Positions 8,925 to 19,019 are shown, numbered from the stretch's first letter. The stretch is DNA of 64,000 nt from Mesostigma viride (GCA_009746045.1 RPFO01000667.1:2526317-2590316), one strand, 5' to 3'. Translations and numbers: made by a program. Notes: a model not told the origin generated them from the letters alone.

Positions 8925-11900
8925 CCGCGGTGCCGCACCTCGGCGCAGGTTTTTTCAGCTGTGCATGGAGAAAAAAACGTGTCTCAATCCAGGAACCCCC
9001 GTCGGTTCATCATGTCAGCCTAGAAAACTGGAGCGGTGGAGCCACAACTAACGGGAAAGCCGCATTCAAATTCGCCTAGCCCACGGGTCACAATTGGCCG
9101 ACAGGTAGATGCAGCCAGCCCCGGGCGTGTCGCAGACAGTAATCACTACGTAGGCCGCGGTGCCGCACCTCGGCGCAGGTTTTTTCAGCTGTGCATGGAG
9201 AAAAAAACGTGTCTCAATCCAGGAACCCCCGTCGGTTCATCATGTCAGCCTAGAAAACTGGAGCGGTGGAGCCACAACTAACGGGAAAGCCGCATTCAAA
9301 TTCGCCTAGCCCACGGGTCACAATTGGCCGACAGGTAGATGCAGCCAGCCCCGGGCGTGTCGCAGACAGTAATCACTACGTAGGCCGCGGTGCCGCACCT
9401 CGGCGCAGGTTTTTTCAGCTGTGCATGGAGAAAAAAACGTGTCTCAATCCAGGAACCCCCGTCGGTTCATCATGTCAGCCTAGAAAACTGGAGCGGTGGA
9501 GCCACAACTAACGGGAAAGCCGCATTCAAATTCGCCTAGCCCACGGGTCACAATTGGCCGACAGGTAGATGCAGCCAGCCCCGGGCGTGTCGCAGACAGT
9601 AATCACTACGTAGGCCGCGGTGCCGCACCTCGGCGCAGGTTTTTTCAGCTGTGCATGGAGAAAAAAACGTGTCTCAATCCAGGAACCCCCGTCGGTTCAT
9701 CATGTCAGCCTAGAAAACTGGAGCGGTGGAGCCACAACTAACGGGAAAGCCGCATTCAAATTCGCCTAGCCCACGGGTCACAATTGGCCGACAGGTAGAT
9801 GCAGCCAGCCCCGGGCGTGTCGCAGACAGTAATCACTACGTAGGCCGCGGTGCCGCACCTCGGCGCAGGTTTTTTCAGCTGTGCATGGAGAAAAAAACGT
9901 GTCTCAATCCAGGAACCCCCGTCGGTTCATCATGTCAGCCTAGAAAACTGGAGCGGTGGAGCCACAACTAACGGGAAAGCCGCATTCAAATTCGCCTAGC
10001 CCACGGGTCACAATTGGCCGACAGGTAGATGCAGCCAGCCCCGGGCGTGTCGCAGACAGTAATCACTACGTAGGCCGCGGTGCCGCACCTCGGCGCAGGT
10101 TTTTTCAGCTGTGCATGGAGAAAAAAACGTGTCTCAATCCAGGAACCCCCGTCGGTTCATCATGTCAGCCTAGAAAACTGGAGCGGTGGAGCCACAACTA
10201 ACGGGAAAGCCGCATTCAAATTCGCCTAGCCCACGGGTCACAATTGGCCGACAGGTAGATGCAGCCAGCCCCGGGCGTGTCGCAGACAGTAATCACTACG
10301 TAGGCCGCGGTGCCGCACCTCGGCGCAGGTTTTTTCAGCTGTGCATGGAGAAAAAAACGTGTCTCAATCCAGGAACCCCCGTCGGTTCATCATGTCAGCC
10401 TAGAAAACTGGAGCGGTGGAGCCACAACTAACGGGAAAGCCGCATTCAAATTCGCCTAGCCCACGGGTCACAATTGGCCGACAGGTAGATGCAGCCAGCC
10501 CCGGGCGTGTCGCAGACAGTAATCACTACCGTAGGCCGCGGTGCCGCACCTCGGCGCAGGTTTTTTCAGCTGTGCATGGAGAAAAAAACGTGTCTCAATC
10601 CAGGAACCCCCGTCGGTTCATCATGTCAGCCTAGAAAACTGGAGCGGTGGAGCCACAACTAACGGGAAAGCCGCATTCAAATTCGCCTAGCCCACGGGTC
10701 ACAATTGGCCGACAGGTAGATGCAGCCAGCCCCGGGCGTGTCGCAGACAGTAATCACTACGTAGGCCGCGGTGCCGCACCTCGGCGCAGGTTTTTTCAGC
10801 TGTGCATGAAGAAAAAAACGTGTCTCAATCCAGGAACCCCCGTCGGTTCATCATGTCAGCCTAGAAAACTGGAGCGGTGGAGCCACAACTAACGGGAAAG
10901 CCGCATTCAAATTCGCCTAGCCCACGGGTCACAATTGGCCGACAGGTAGATGCAGCCAGCCCCGGGCGTGTCGCAGACAGTAATCACTACGTAGGCCGCG
11001 GTGCCGCACCTCGGCGCAGGTTTTTTCAGCTGTGCATGGAGAAAAAAACGTGTCTCAATCCAGGAACCCCCGTCGGTTCATCATGTCAGCCTAGAAAACT
11101 GGAGCGGTGGAGCCACAACTAACGGGAAAGCCGCATTCAAATTCGCCTAGCCCACGGGTCACAATTGGCCGACAGGTAGATGCAGCCAGCCCCGGGCGTG
11201 TCGCAGACAGTAATCACTACCGTAGGCCGCGGTGCCGCACCTCGGCGCAGGTTTTTTCAGCTGTGCATGGAGAAAAAAACGTGTCTCAATCCAGGAACCC
11301 CCGTCGGTTCATCATGTCAGCCTAGAAAACTGGAGCGGTGGAGCCACAACTAACGGGAAAGCCGCATTCAAATTCGCCTAGCCCACGGGTCACAATTGGC
11401 CGACAGGTAGATGCAGCCAGCCCCGGGCGTGTCGCAGACAGTAATCACTACGGTAGGCCGCGGTGCCGCACCTCGGCGCAGGTTTTTTCAGCTGTGCATG
11501 AAGAAAAAAACGTGTCTCAATCCAGGAACCCCCGTCGGTTCATCATGTCAGCCTAGAAAACTGGAGCGGTGGAGCCACAACTAACGGGAAAGCCGCATTC
11601 AAATTCGCCTAGCCCACGGGTCACAATTGGCCGACAGGTAGATGCAGCCAGCCCCGGGCGTGTCGCAGACAGTAATCACTACGGTAGGCCGCGGTGCCGC
11701 ACCTCGGCGCAGGTTTTTTCAGCTGTGCATGAAGAAAAAAACGTGTCTCAATCCAGGAACCCCCGTCGGTTCATCATGTCAGCCTAGAAAACTGGAGCGG
11801 TGGAGCCACAACTAACGGGAAAGCCGCATTCAAATTCGCCTAGCCCACGGGTCACAATTGGCCGACAGGTAGATGCAGCCAGCCCCGGGCGTGTCGCAGA

Positions 11901-12220
11901 CAGTAATCACTACCGTAGGCCGCGGTGCCGCACCTCGGCGCAGGTTTTTTCAGCTGTGCATGAAGAAAAAAACGTGTCTCAATCCAGGAACCCCCGTCGA
12001 TTCATCATGTCAGCCTAGAAAACTGGAGCGGTGGAGCCACAACTAACGGGAAAGCCGCATTCAAATTCGCCTAGCCCACGGGTCACAATTGGCCGACAGG
12101 TAGATGCAGCCAGCCCCGGGCGTGTCGCAGACAGTAATCACTACGGTAGGCCGCGGTGCCGCACCTCGGCGCAGGTTTTTTCAGCTGTGCATGAAGAAAA
12201 AAACGTGTCTCAATCCAGGA
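8925..12220 (-). repeat. 14.3 tandem copies of a 230/231-bp monomer forming the LINE 5' UTR
   Basis: Units begin with GGCCGCGGTGCCGCACCTCG at about 8925, 9154, 9384, 9614 and onward. They are almost identical. Seven early units are 230 bp; later ones gain one base in CACTAC(C/G)GTAGG. A G-to-A change (GCATGGAG to GCATGAAG) is found in the unit near 10801 and in all four outermost units. The array stops mid-unit at 12220, directly against the target duplication, as expected for a 5'-truncated monomer array. Each unit contains the E-box-like CAGCTG and A/T runs. Promoter activity is inferred by analogy with rodent L1 monomers. Confidence 0.9.
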
Positions 12221-12231
12221 CTTACATATAT

Positions 12232-12888
12232 GCAGGGTAGGCCATGTATAACTGCCGTCAAAGTCAGGGGGGTCAAGACGAGCGTTTTCATTTTTGGTAG
12301 AATGTGCATTTTGAATTATGTTATAAGACCTAGGCACCTAACACTTCAGGGATGATAAACAATTAGTTGCTGAACAGTTTGAGCCATTGGGGTCATCATT
12401 TGGGTGGGTATACCAGCAGTTACACCCAGTACAGCCCATAGGGGTACCGTTGGTAAAAAGCAACCAAGGGGGTAGGAGTGGGCATACTACCTACTAATAC
12501 CTACTAATATGGCCCCCAACCATGCCACACAATACATTTCCCTTCCACAATGATGGGGAAACATAACTGCATCATCACACTGCCCTTACATGGCACCTAT
12601 GTGCAGGTGCCACCTTGTCCATGCACGTAGGTAACGTGGTACGGATACCCTACGCAAGGCATGCATTCTAGGAGGCAGCCACCAACAAACTAGTGATTTT
12701 AAGCCTATTTCAGCTTGCCCTAGCAAGGATAAACTAGGCCTAAGCTGCTATAGCTTGCCAGGTGATGGCCAGCACACCTGGTGGCACATGCTGACAATGG
12801 GAAGCTTCTACTCACCGGTTACATGCTTGATGATGCCACAGAGACCAGCCAACTGCCTCACACTCATGCAATATGTGTGTGGGAAATG
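12232..12888. other. Internal part of the split TTAA element; no gene seen
   Basis: This AT-rich stretch lies between the two LINE insertions. There is a short CTACTAATAC repeat at about 12489-12508. No ORF, RNA gene or coding signature was recognised. Confidence 0.5.
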
Positions 12889-13037
12889 TATAACAAACAT
12901 ATATTAAAAATATAATTACTTACAGCAGAGTGAAATCACTCAAACCAAAGCAAACGCCCAGCTATAAACCTATATACAGAGCCATGTCAAAGCTCTATAC
13001 TACGATAAGACCAATGGAAACGCCTAACGGGAGGAAC

Positions 13038-15248
13038 CTAATAGCCCTGCTGCACCGCAAAATCAGCCCGCGTACGGCGGAGCATGATGTCCGCCATGGC
13101 CCGAGTCAGCGCCACCGACAAGCGCTGACGCCAATATGACGTCCAGGTCCGCGCCGACCATGGGGCCCGCTGGCCCTCCAGGTCCAGCCGGTCCTCCCGG
13201 AGCCGGCAACACTCCTTGAAGAAGGCGGAGGTCAGGGGCCCCATGGCCCCAAACTCCTCCAGGACAAAGGGCACCACACGATGGTGCCCGACGTCGCCGT
13301 AGGCCAGGAGCTTGGCCCGCTCCGCCCGGTCCGCCGTGTAACCTGCCGTGAGGGAGGCCCCAGCCACGTGGCTAAGAGCCAAGGGCCGCGCCACCGAAAC
13401 GTCAATAAGCAGATGCCGGCCACCCCCCTCAAAGTCCAGCACCACGATGTCAGGCCGGTGGTTGGGGGAATAGAAGGCAGCGCCATCCGCATCCTCGGAC
13501 CGGATGTTCGCGTGGGGGAAAACCGACCGAATCATGGCGAGCACCACCGTCAGGAGGACAGTGTGCAAATACAAATACCAATTCTGATTCTGTTGGCCCC
13601 CCATGCAGGCAAGGTAGTGAGTCCCCGTGGGATCCAGCGGCTGCCCACAGCTACCACAAGGCCGCCCGGCCGGAACAAGAGGCTGCGGGGCAAATAGCTG
13701 GTGCCGGAGCGCCACCGAGTAGTGGCTGGGAGCCAAGGCGAATGGGGGGGCCATGGGAAGAGCACGAAGGTACGCCGAGCCCACACTCCGCAAGGAAAGC
13801 GAGAACAGCCACGCACGTCCCTGGGCGTTGAGGTCCGCGAAAAGAGCAATCCAATCAGCCGTGTGCAGAATACCCGCGTAGGTTTTCTGGTGTTTATCGA
13901 TGACGCGAGCAGGGAATGCGGCGGGAGATTGAACGGAGGCGACCGAGGGAGTGCCGCGAGGGAGGTGGCGCTGTACCGCCTGAGCGGCACGGACGGGAGA
14001 ACAGGCCTGCTGGATCTCAGCATAGGCCTCCTGGATGGCGGTGACGAAGGGCAAAGGGCTGCTGGGGTCCAGGAGGTCAGGCGCTGCCGTTGCCAAAAGG
14101 GGCAGGAGCCGGCAGCTTTCCGCCCACGACTGAGCGACGGAGCCCAAAAAGGCTGCTGGGGCCAGCCGGGCGGCACGAGTCAGACCGCAGCCACCCATCC
14201 GTGCAGGCAGGGAGGCAATGCGAATAGCATGTGGCGGGAGGTCGGGGCCCGGGACCAGCTGCGCCAAGGCCGACTGGATGCGTTCGTCGTGGCCCTCGGC
14301 GGCCAGCCGGACCTGAGACGGAAGAGCGCCCCGGAGCCAGTGAACGACGCGAGGGTGAGCGCAAAACCACAGAAGCAGACCCTTGGTCTGCGAATCATGA
14401 AGGCGCGCAATCAAGGGCAGTACCTCAGTGCGTGCCTCGAGGGCGGCCCGCAGAGCATCGATGACAAACGCGGGGTCGCCAACCGGAACGCCGAGGACAT
14501 CCAACCCATGGAGGCGCTCGTCCCGGCCCAAGAGCTGGGGCGGAAAGCCGGAGCAATCACCTTGGGGCGAGTACACCGCGCACTTGGCAAGGGTCAACTG
14601 GAGGTTGATGTCGGCCACCGCGGTCTGCAGTGCCAGCAGAGCCGCGGTGGTGTCCGGCACAGGGCCCAGAAGGTAGATATCATCCAAGTAGGCCTGAATA
14701 GCGACCGCCGGGTGGGCAGCATGGACCGCTTGGAGGCAACCCTGGAGGGGGGCGGCAAAGTACAGGGGTCCCAGGGGGTCCCCTTGCTGGGTGCCCGACC
14801 GCGACAGCAGGCCGCCGCGAGTGCCGTCCTCCATGATGTGAACCAGTTGGCCGGGCTGGCCGTAGCACACGGCTGTCCAAGCGTACAAGTCCTCGAAGGA
14901 CTCCATGACGGCCGCAAACATGCTGGCGCGGGACAGACTGTTGAACGCGTTGTGGCAGTCGACCTTGACGACAGCGTGGGTGGGGTGGGCCTCGAGGTAG
15001 GCCTGCACCGAATGGATGAGGATATCCGCCCCGCCTGGAGTCGTCACCCCCAGCTGGGCCGCCACCGAGGTCTCACCCGCTGCGAGGGGCGGGCAGAAAA
15101 AGGCACGGAGCTCGGGCGCCTTTTGGCGGCAGATCACTTTGCCCACGAGCTTGCGGAGCACCTCACCGCAGGCGATCGGGCGCACCTTGCCCTCGGGGGG
15201 GGCAAGACACCCTTGAGCAGAGCGAGGAGGCGAGCGCCCGCTAACCAC
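13038..15248 (-). CDS. RLE LINE ORF2, C-terminal part (RT and endonuclease)
   Basis: True homology starts at about 15195 (GKVRPIACGEVLRKL), just past the C-run frameshift. The RT has motif A VDCHNAFN, motif B QQGDPLGP and, at the catalytic box, AYLDDIY instead of AYMDDIH; YLDD is still a workable RT box. The zinc knuckle CGSC-x9-H-x3-C and the RLE residues RPD and LIDVS are intact. The stop is close to the Q-rich C-terminus of the sister copy. Apart from the one frameshift the protein looks functional, so the copy is young. Confidence 0.8.
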   Translation of the reverse strand: MVSGRSPPRSAQGCLAPPEGKVRPIACGEVLRKLVGKVICRQKAPELRAFFCPPLAAGETSVAAQLGVTTPGGADILIHSVQAYLEAHPTHAVVKVDCHNAFNSLSRASMFAAVMESFEDLYAWTAVCYGQPGQLVHIMEDGTRGGLLSRSGTQQGDPLGPLYFAAPLQGCLQAVHAAHPAVAIQAYLDDIYLLGPVPDTTAALLALQTAVADINLQLTLAKCAVYSPQGDCSGFPPQLLGRDERLHGLDVLGVPVGDPAFVIDALRAALEARTEVLPLIARLHDSQTKGLLLWFCAHPRVVHWLRGALPSQVRLAAEGHDERIQSALAQLVPGPDLPPHAIRIASLPARMGGCGLTRAARLAPAAFLGSVAQSWAESCRLLPLLATAAPDLLDPSSPLPFVTAIQEAYAEIQQACSPVRAAQAVQRHLPRGTPSVASVQSPAAFPARVIDKHQKTYAGILHTADWIALFADLNAQGRAWLFSLSLRSVGSAYLRALPMAPPFALAPSHYSVALRHQLFAPQPLVPAGRPCGSCGQPLDPTGTHYLACMGGQQNQNWYLYLHTVLLTVVLAMIRSVFPHANIRSEDADGAAFYSPNHRPDIVVLDFEGGGRHLLIDVSVARPLALSHVAGASLTAGYTADRAERAKLLAYGDVGHHRVVPFVLEEFGAMGPLTSAFFKECCRLREDRLDLEGQRAPWSARTWTSYWRQRLSVALTRAMADIMLRRTRADFAVQQGY

Positions 15249-16759
15249 TCGCGCGCAGCGGGAGGAACGCGACCAGCCGCCAGGTCAATGAGGGTGTCAA
15301 AGAGAATGTCCTCGCCCCCATGCCCCACCAGGACCTCCAAGTGCTCGTAGCGCCAGCCCGACGGCCCGGTAGAGGAAGCCCGCGGGACCGCACGCATCAC
15401 CTCCAGGAAGCAGTCGCGGTCCAGCCGGAGGGGGGCCGGCAGGGGGTCCGGCACGGGCAGCTGGAATCCGGGCTCCGCAGGGTGAAGAGCCTCCAAGGCC
15501 GCCAGGGTAGCCGCATTGGCGGGGGCGAGCTTGGCCATTTCCAAGCGGGTCATGGCCCGGCTGAGCTGCCCCTCGCGGACGAGGCGGATGACGTCGGCGG
15601 CCACCCGCTCGAAGTTGACCTCCCCCGACAGCCGGGCCGTGCGCGGGGGCGGCACGCCAAACAGCCCCTCCCAGTCCCCCTGCAGAAAGCGTCGGCAACG
15701 GGCAATAACCGCACCCTGGAGGCCGCGCACACCACGCCCGAGAGGGGTGAGGAGCAGGCGGGGGGTCACCATGTGCAGTTTAAAGCCCAGCGGGTCGTCC
15801 GGAGCGGCGTGCATGCGCCGGAGAGAAACGATTGCACATTGCGCGAAAAGGCTACGCGCGCGGTGGGGGAGGTCGGTCAGGGTAGACGTCGGGTTGATGG
15901 CGCATGCATCCCAGGGAACCGTGTCAAGCCAACGCCAACTGGCCGAGTAGTCGGGCGGCGGGGGCTGGGAGCCGGTGGGAGCCGAGGCGGGAGGGGGGGA
16001 GGGGGCCGGGACTGCTGGCCGGTTGAGGGGCCGTTGAGCAACACAGGCGCGCGCGTGCTGAGCGCGCCCGTGAATGGAGTACACCCGCTGGCAGTGAGCT
16101 TCCGGGCACCGGTAACAGCTCATGGCCTGCAGATCCGCCGCGCCGAGATCGGGGTGCACAGCGCGAAGGTGCTGGCAGAGGAGGTTACGGTTGTGGAACA
16201 CACCCGCACACGGGGACCCCGTGGGAAGCAGCACGGCACACCGGTGAAGGCCGTCGGCGGGCGCTGAGTGGCGGGGAGCGGCGCCAGCAAAGGCAGGACG
16301 TGGGGCCTGCGGCGTCTCCCCAGCCGGGCCGGCAGGCGCGCGCACCACGACCCGACCAGCGCCCGGCAGGCCCGCCGGGGCCACGGAGGAGGCAGTGCCC
16401 ACCGGGGAGACCCCCAGCGGAGGGGGATCGAGAACGCCGGCGCCCCTCCCAGGGGGACTCGCCAGCGCGCCCGCGACCACCCCAGGCCCCGGCAACGAGG
16501 CCGGGGGCGGAGGCCGAGGGGTCGGGGAGGCAGCTGGCCCCGGGGCCCGGTGGGGACCCGGCAGGGGACCCAGCGAGACCGGGGGCGGGCCGAGAGGAAG
16601 CGCAGTCCCAGGGGGCGGCACAACAGCCCGGCACAACGGGCAGCGCGGCACGGAGTGGAGCAAGCTGCGCGCGATGCACGCTTGATGGAATGTGTGGCCG
16701 CACGCGGGCAGGCGACACAAGCCATCCCCCGGCCGGAAGGGCTCAAGGCAGATGGCACA
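15134..16759 (-). CDS. RLE LINE ORF2, N-terminal half (RING, zinc fingers, RT start), truncated
   Basis: The frame enters from the truncated 5' end (the apparent Met at 16771 lies in the target duplication and is not native). It begins at once with the RING-H2 finger (CAIC, CGHTFH, CPLC). A Pro-rich linker, two C2H2-like fingers (CAGVFHNRNLLCQHLRAVH; CPEAHC with RAQHARAC) and the start of the RT (SSTGPSGWRYEHL) follow. It loses frame at a seven-C run near 15198 (LLKGVLPPPR), where the intact copy continues RVRPIACGEVL. The next frame, 13038-15248, carries that continuation. Confidence 0.8.
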   Translation of the reverse strand, partial: CAICLEPFRPGDGLCRLPACGHTFHQACIARSLLHSVPRCPLCRAVVPPPGTALPLGPPPVSLGPLPGPHRAPGPAASPTPRPPPPASLPGPGVVAGALASPPGRGAGVLDPPPLGVSPVGTASSVAPAGLPGAGRVVVRAPAGPAGETPQAPRPAFAGAAPRHSAPADGLHRCAVLLPTGSPCAGVFHNRNLLCQHLRAVHPDLGAADLQAMSCYRCPEAHCQRVYSIHGRAQHARACVAQRPLNRPAVPAPSPPPASAPTGSQPPPPDYSASWRWLDTVPWDACAINPTSTLTDLPHRARSLFAQCAIVSLRRMHAAPDDPLGFKLHMVTPRLLLTPLGRGVRGLQGAVIARCRRFLQGDWEGLFGVPPPRTARLSGEVNFERVAADVIRLVREGQLSRAMTRLEMAKLAPANAATLAALEALHPAEPGFQLPVPDPLPAPLRLDRDCFLEVMRAVPRASSTGPSGWRYEHLEVLVGHGGEDILFDTLIDLAAGRVPPAAREWLAGARLLALLKGVLPPPRARCARSPAVRCSASSWAK

Positions 16760-16775
16760 TATAACAAACATATAT

Positions 16776-17642
16776 GGAGGTATTCAAACCCATACAGCCT
16801 CTAAAACTTATCACCATCACCCTGTGGCAGGTCAACTGACTGAGGGAAGCATCTAAGAAGGGTGTTTTAGAAAGGGGCCAGGCCAGGGTCAAGAAAGAGC
16901 ATGAATAATGCAAAAAGAATGTGCTACACAAGCTAGAACGTATATATAAACGTCAAACATCGATAGGAAAACGATGATTAAGCTTTACCAGGCATGGATG
17001 GCGTTACCTTGGCCCAGGCGGTGGCCGCAAAATGGCGCATTTCGGAACACCAAAGTTGTGCAGCATGGTCGCTGGATTCGGCGATTTCTGGCCACCCTTG
17101 CACGTTTACGACTACCATGTATCATAAAAAGTACAAAGAAACCAATATATCCTTTAAAATACGCCGGAAAGGTATTGCTGTCAACGTTTCTATCGTCCGG
17201 CCTGATCGCAGTTTTTTCCAGCAAGAACGCTGCCGACACCTATCAAATGGCATTCCCGCGAACCAAAAATTGGCCTGTATCATCTTTAGGACGTATAAAA
17301 TCAATTTACTGAGTTTGGTCAGAAAATTCGAACGAAAACGTAAATGCCATGCGTGGGCGCAAGCCGCCATGGCCAGGTCGTCGTTTTCCGGAATGCACGT
17401 TGTACGTGAAAAAGTACCCTGACCCCTTGTACTTTGACCGGCCATAACACCTCTATAACTTTGTCAGAAGTATGCAAACCCTAGTACCATGCTTTGAGGA
17501 AAATTATAAACTTTCGATCTTCTCAGCTAAACGTTTCCTAATTCTCAATAGTTTTCGCGGCATTTGGTCCCCCGAGAAGGGGCCGACGTGTCGGCTGTAA
17601 CTCAGTTTTAGGCGGAAAATCGGCAGCCAGACCATTTAGGGG
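16776..17642. other. Right part of the split TTAA element; no gene seen
   Basis: The stretch reaches the right TIR at 17632-17642. Short frames on both strands overlap (for example 16994-17422) but show no motif or codon bias I trust. A subterminal hairpin-like CCGACGTGTCGG lies at 17582-17593, matching the CCGATGCATCGG inside the left end (3248-3259). Confidence 0.45.
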
Positions 17643-17646
17643 TTAA

Positions 17647-17822
17647 TACATTCTGGGCTACTTCCTGCAAGAGTGGAATGTAAGCAACACTTGCTCTAGG
17701 TGCCTCAAGGGCACCGGCACCACCATGATGTCTCGGGTTCAGCCCAACTAAGGGGATCCCGGCACGGGGGAGGAAGATAATCATGGCTATACAAGAGCTA
17801 GGGCATGGCTTCTCGACAGAGA
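17647..17822 (-). mobile_element. ORF1-only LINE copy B, 3' UTR fragment
   Basis: This 3' UTR sequence (TTCCTGCAAGAGTGGAATG on the plus strand) matches the other copies. Its 3' continuation is at 3200-3219 across the TTAA element. It was later hit by copy C, whose TSD starts at 17823. Confidence 0.65.
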
Positions 17823-17833
17823 GCGTCTCTCTG

Positions 17834-18416
17834 AATTGAATTGAATTGAATTGTAACATAACTCCGTTGGGAGTATATGTAGTAGCAAACAGCCCAGAGA
17901 AGGGGCATATGGCCTATCATACATTCTCAGCTACTTCCTGCAAGGGTGGGAATGTAAACAACACTTGCTCTAGGTGCACTAGGGCACCTGCACCACCCAG
18001 AGTTTCAGGCAACACCCAGCTAAGGGGAGCCTGTCATAGGTGGGGAAGATCAGCACAGCTATACAAGAGTTAGGGCATGGCTTCTCAGCAGGGAGTGACT
18101 CCCTGCATGGGCACGGCATAATTAAATAAAGCTAGGCATCATCTGGAGGGTGGCTCATCATAGGCACACATGTACATGACTAAAAAGGCTAGGCCTCAGC
18201 TGGTATAGTGCCTGTAGTAGGCGGGCATGTACAAGGCCGCTGTCTAACTATTCTACACTACTGCTACTGTATTCCCCTAGGCTGGGGCTTCTGGGGTCGC
18301 TGGGGCCGCGGGGGTCGAGGGGGTCGCGTGCCAGGGCTTGTGGCCGACGTAGATGGCCGCCCCCTTCCAGTACACCGGCTGGCCCGCCTTGGTCTGCCGG
18401 AGCTGGAGGTAGGTCG
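17834..18416 (-). mobile_element. ORF1-only LINE copy C with 11-bp target duplication
   Basis: GCGTCTCTCTG flanks the element at 17823-17833 and 18417-18427. It contains only the last part of ORF1 (about 18260-18416, minus), the 3' UTR and an AATTG-repeat tail (17834-17853). It is therefore a clean 583-bp, 5'-truncated retrotransposition event of an element in which ORF1 runs directly into the 3' end. Confidence 0.8.
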
Positions 18417-18427
18417 GCGTCTCTCTG

Positions 18428-18604
18428 CATAGGCATTAATTAACTAATTAATTAGGAACATAACTCCGTTGGGAGTATCTGTAGCACATAGCCATTGAAG
18501 GAGACTGGGGGTCTCTACCCTTTCTCCTGTAGTGCACACATAGGGATTACAAGCACTTCGGTGCTCCGTGACTCCCCAACGGGAGCACGTGTTTAATTAA
18601 TTAA
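18428..18604. mobile_element. Two juxtaposed LINE 3' ends with TTAA tails
   Basis: A minus-strand end (TTAA-rich tail 18435-18454 followed by CATAACTCCGTTGGGAG) lies beside a plus-strand end (CTCCGTGACTCCCCAACGGGAGC, tail at 18592-18609). Both belong to the LINE families described elsewhere in this window. There is no coding sequence. Confidence 0.6.
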
Positions 18605-19019
18605 TTAATAGCCCTTGAGAAGGGGCATATGGCCTATAATACATTCTAAGCTACTTCCTGCAAGGGTGGGAATGTAAACAACACTTGCTCTAGGTGCACT
18701 AGGGCACCTGCACCACCCAGAGTCTCGGGCAACTCCCAGCTAAGGGGAGCTCGTCATAGGTGGGGAAGATCATCATAGCTATACAAAAGCTAGAGCGTGG
18801 CATCTCAGCAGAGAGCAGCTCTCTGCATGGGCACAGCTTAACTACATAAAGCTAGGCATCATCTGGGGTGTGGCACATCATAGGCACACATGTACATGGC
18901 TAAGTAATACTCGTGCATCAGCTGGTATAGAGCCTGTAGTAGGAGCCGCTTACATGTACATATATGGCCACGGTCTAACTATTCTACACTACTACTGCTG
19001 TATTCCCCTAAGCTGGGGT

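Larger units (their letters stand above)
3383..12220 (-). mobile_element. Full-length RLE-type LINE with tandem-monomer 5' UTR
   Basis: The minus-strand element is bounded by the 11-bp direct repeat CTTACATATAT at 3372-3382 and 12221-12231. From 5' to 3' it has 14.3 copies of a 230/231-bp monomer (12220 down to about 8925), a GC-rich leader (8924-8697), ORF1 with a PHD finger (8696-7527), ORF2 with RING, zinc fingers, RT and restriction-like endonuclease (7512-3592), and a 3' UTR of about 210 bases (3591-3383). The second copy at 12905-16759 supports the family boundaries. Confidence 0.85.
12905..16759 (-). mobile_element. Second RLE LINE copy, 5'-truncated, with 16-bp target duplication
   Basis: TATAACAAACATATAT occurs at 12889-12904 and 16760-16775, flanking a minus-strand element of 3855 bp of the same family as 3383-12220. 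It is truncated at its 5' end inside the RING-finger coding region and lacks ORF1 and the monomer array. The family 3' ends differ in detail (this one ends in an A/T-rich TTTTTA), but both are followed by ATATATGT of the target. Confidence 0.85.
3224..17642. mobile_element. TTAA-flanked DNA transposon (piggyBac-like ends), split by two LINEs
   Basis: The left end at 3224 and the right end at 17642 are inverted copies of CCCCTAAATGG, each bordered outside by TTAA (3220-3223 and 17643-17646). Outside the two TTAAs the flanks join into the continuous 3' UTR of an ORF1-only LINE, as seen intact at 18620-18670. Removing the LINE insertions (3383-12231 and 12905-16775, each with one TSD copy) leaves an element of about 1.7 kb: 3224-3382, 12232-12904 and 16776-17642. 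I see no transposase ORF, so it is probably non-autonomous. TTAA target plus CCC ends point to piggyBac. Kolobok-type elements also use TTAA. Confidence 0.7.

Noticed and set aside
8925-12220. CRISPR array or centromeric satellite
   Set aside because: Units are contiguous without spacers, the genome is eukaryotic, and the LINE target duplication encloses the array.
9036-12240. Fourteen copies of an 81- or 72-codon plus-strand ORF
   Set aside because: They exist only because the monomer repeats. The element is on the other strand and the frame has no coding signature.
13701-15350. 549-codon plus-strand ORF
   Set aside because: Antisense shadow of the RLE LINE ORF2 copy.
16994-17422. 142-codon plus-strand ORF as a transposase for the TTAA element
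   Set aside because: No conserved acidic motifs, and an equally open antisense frame. Not enough to call.
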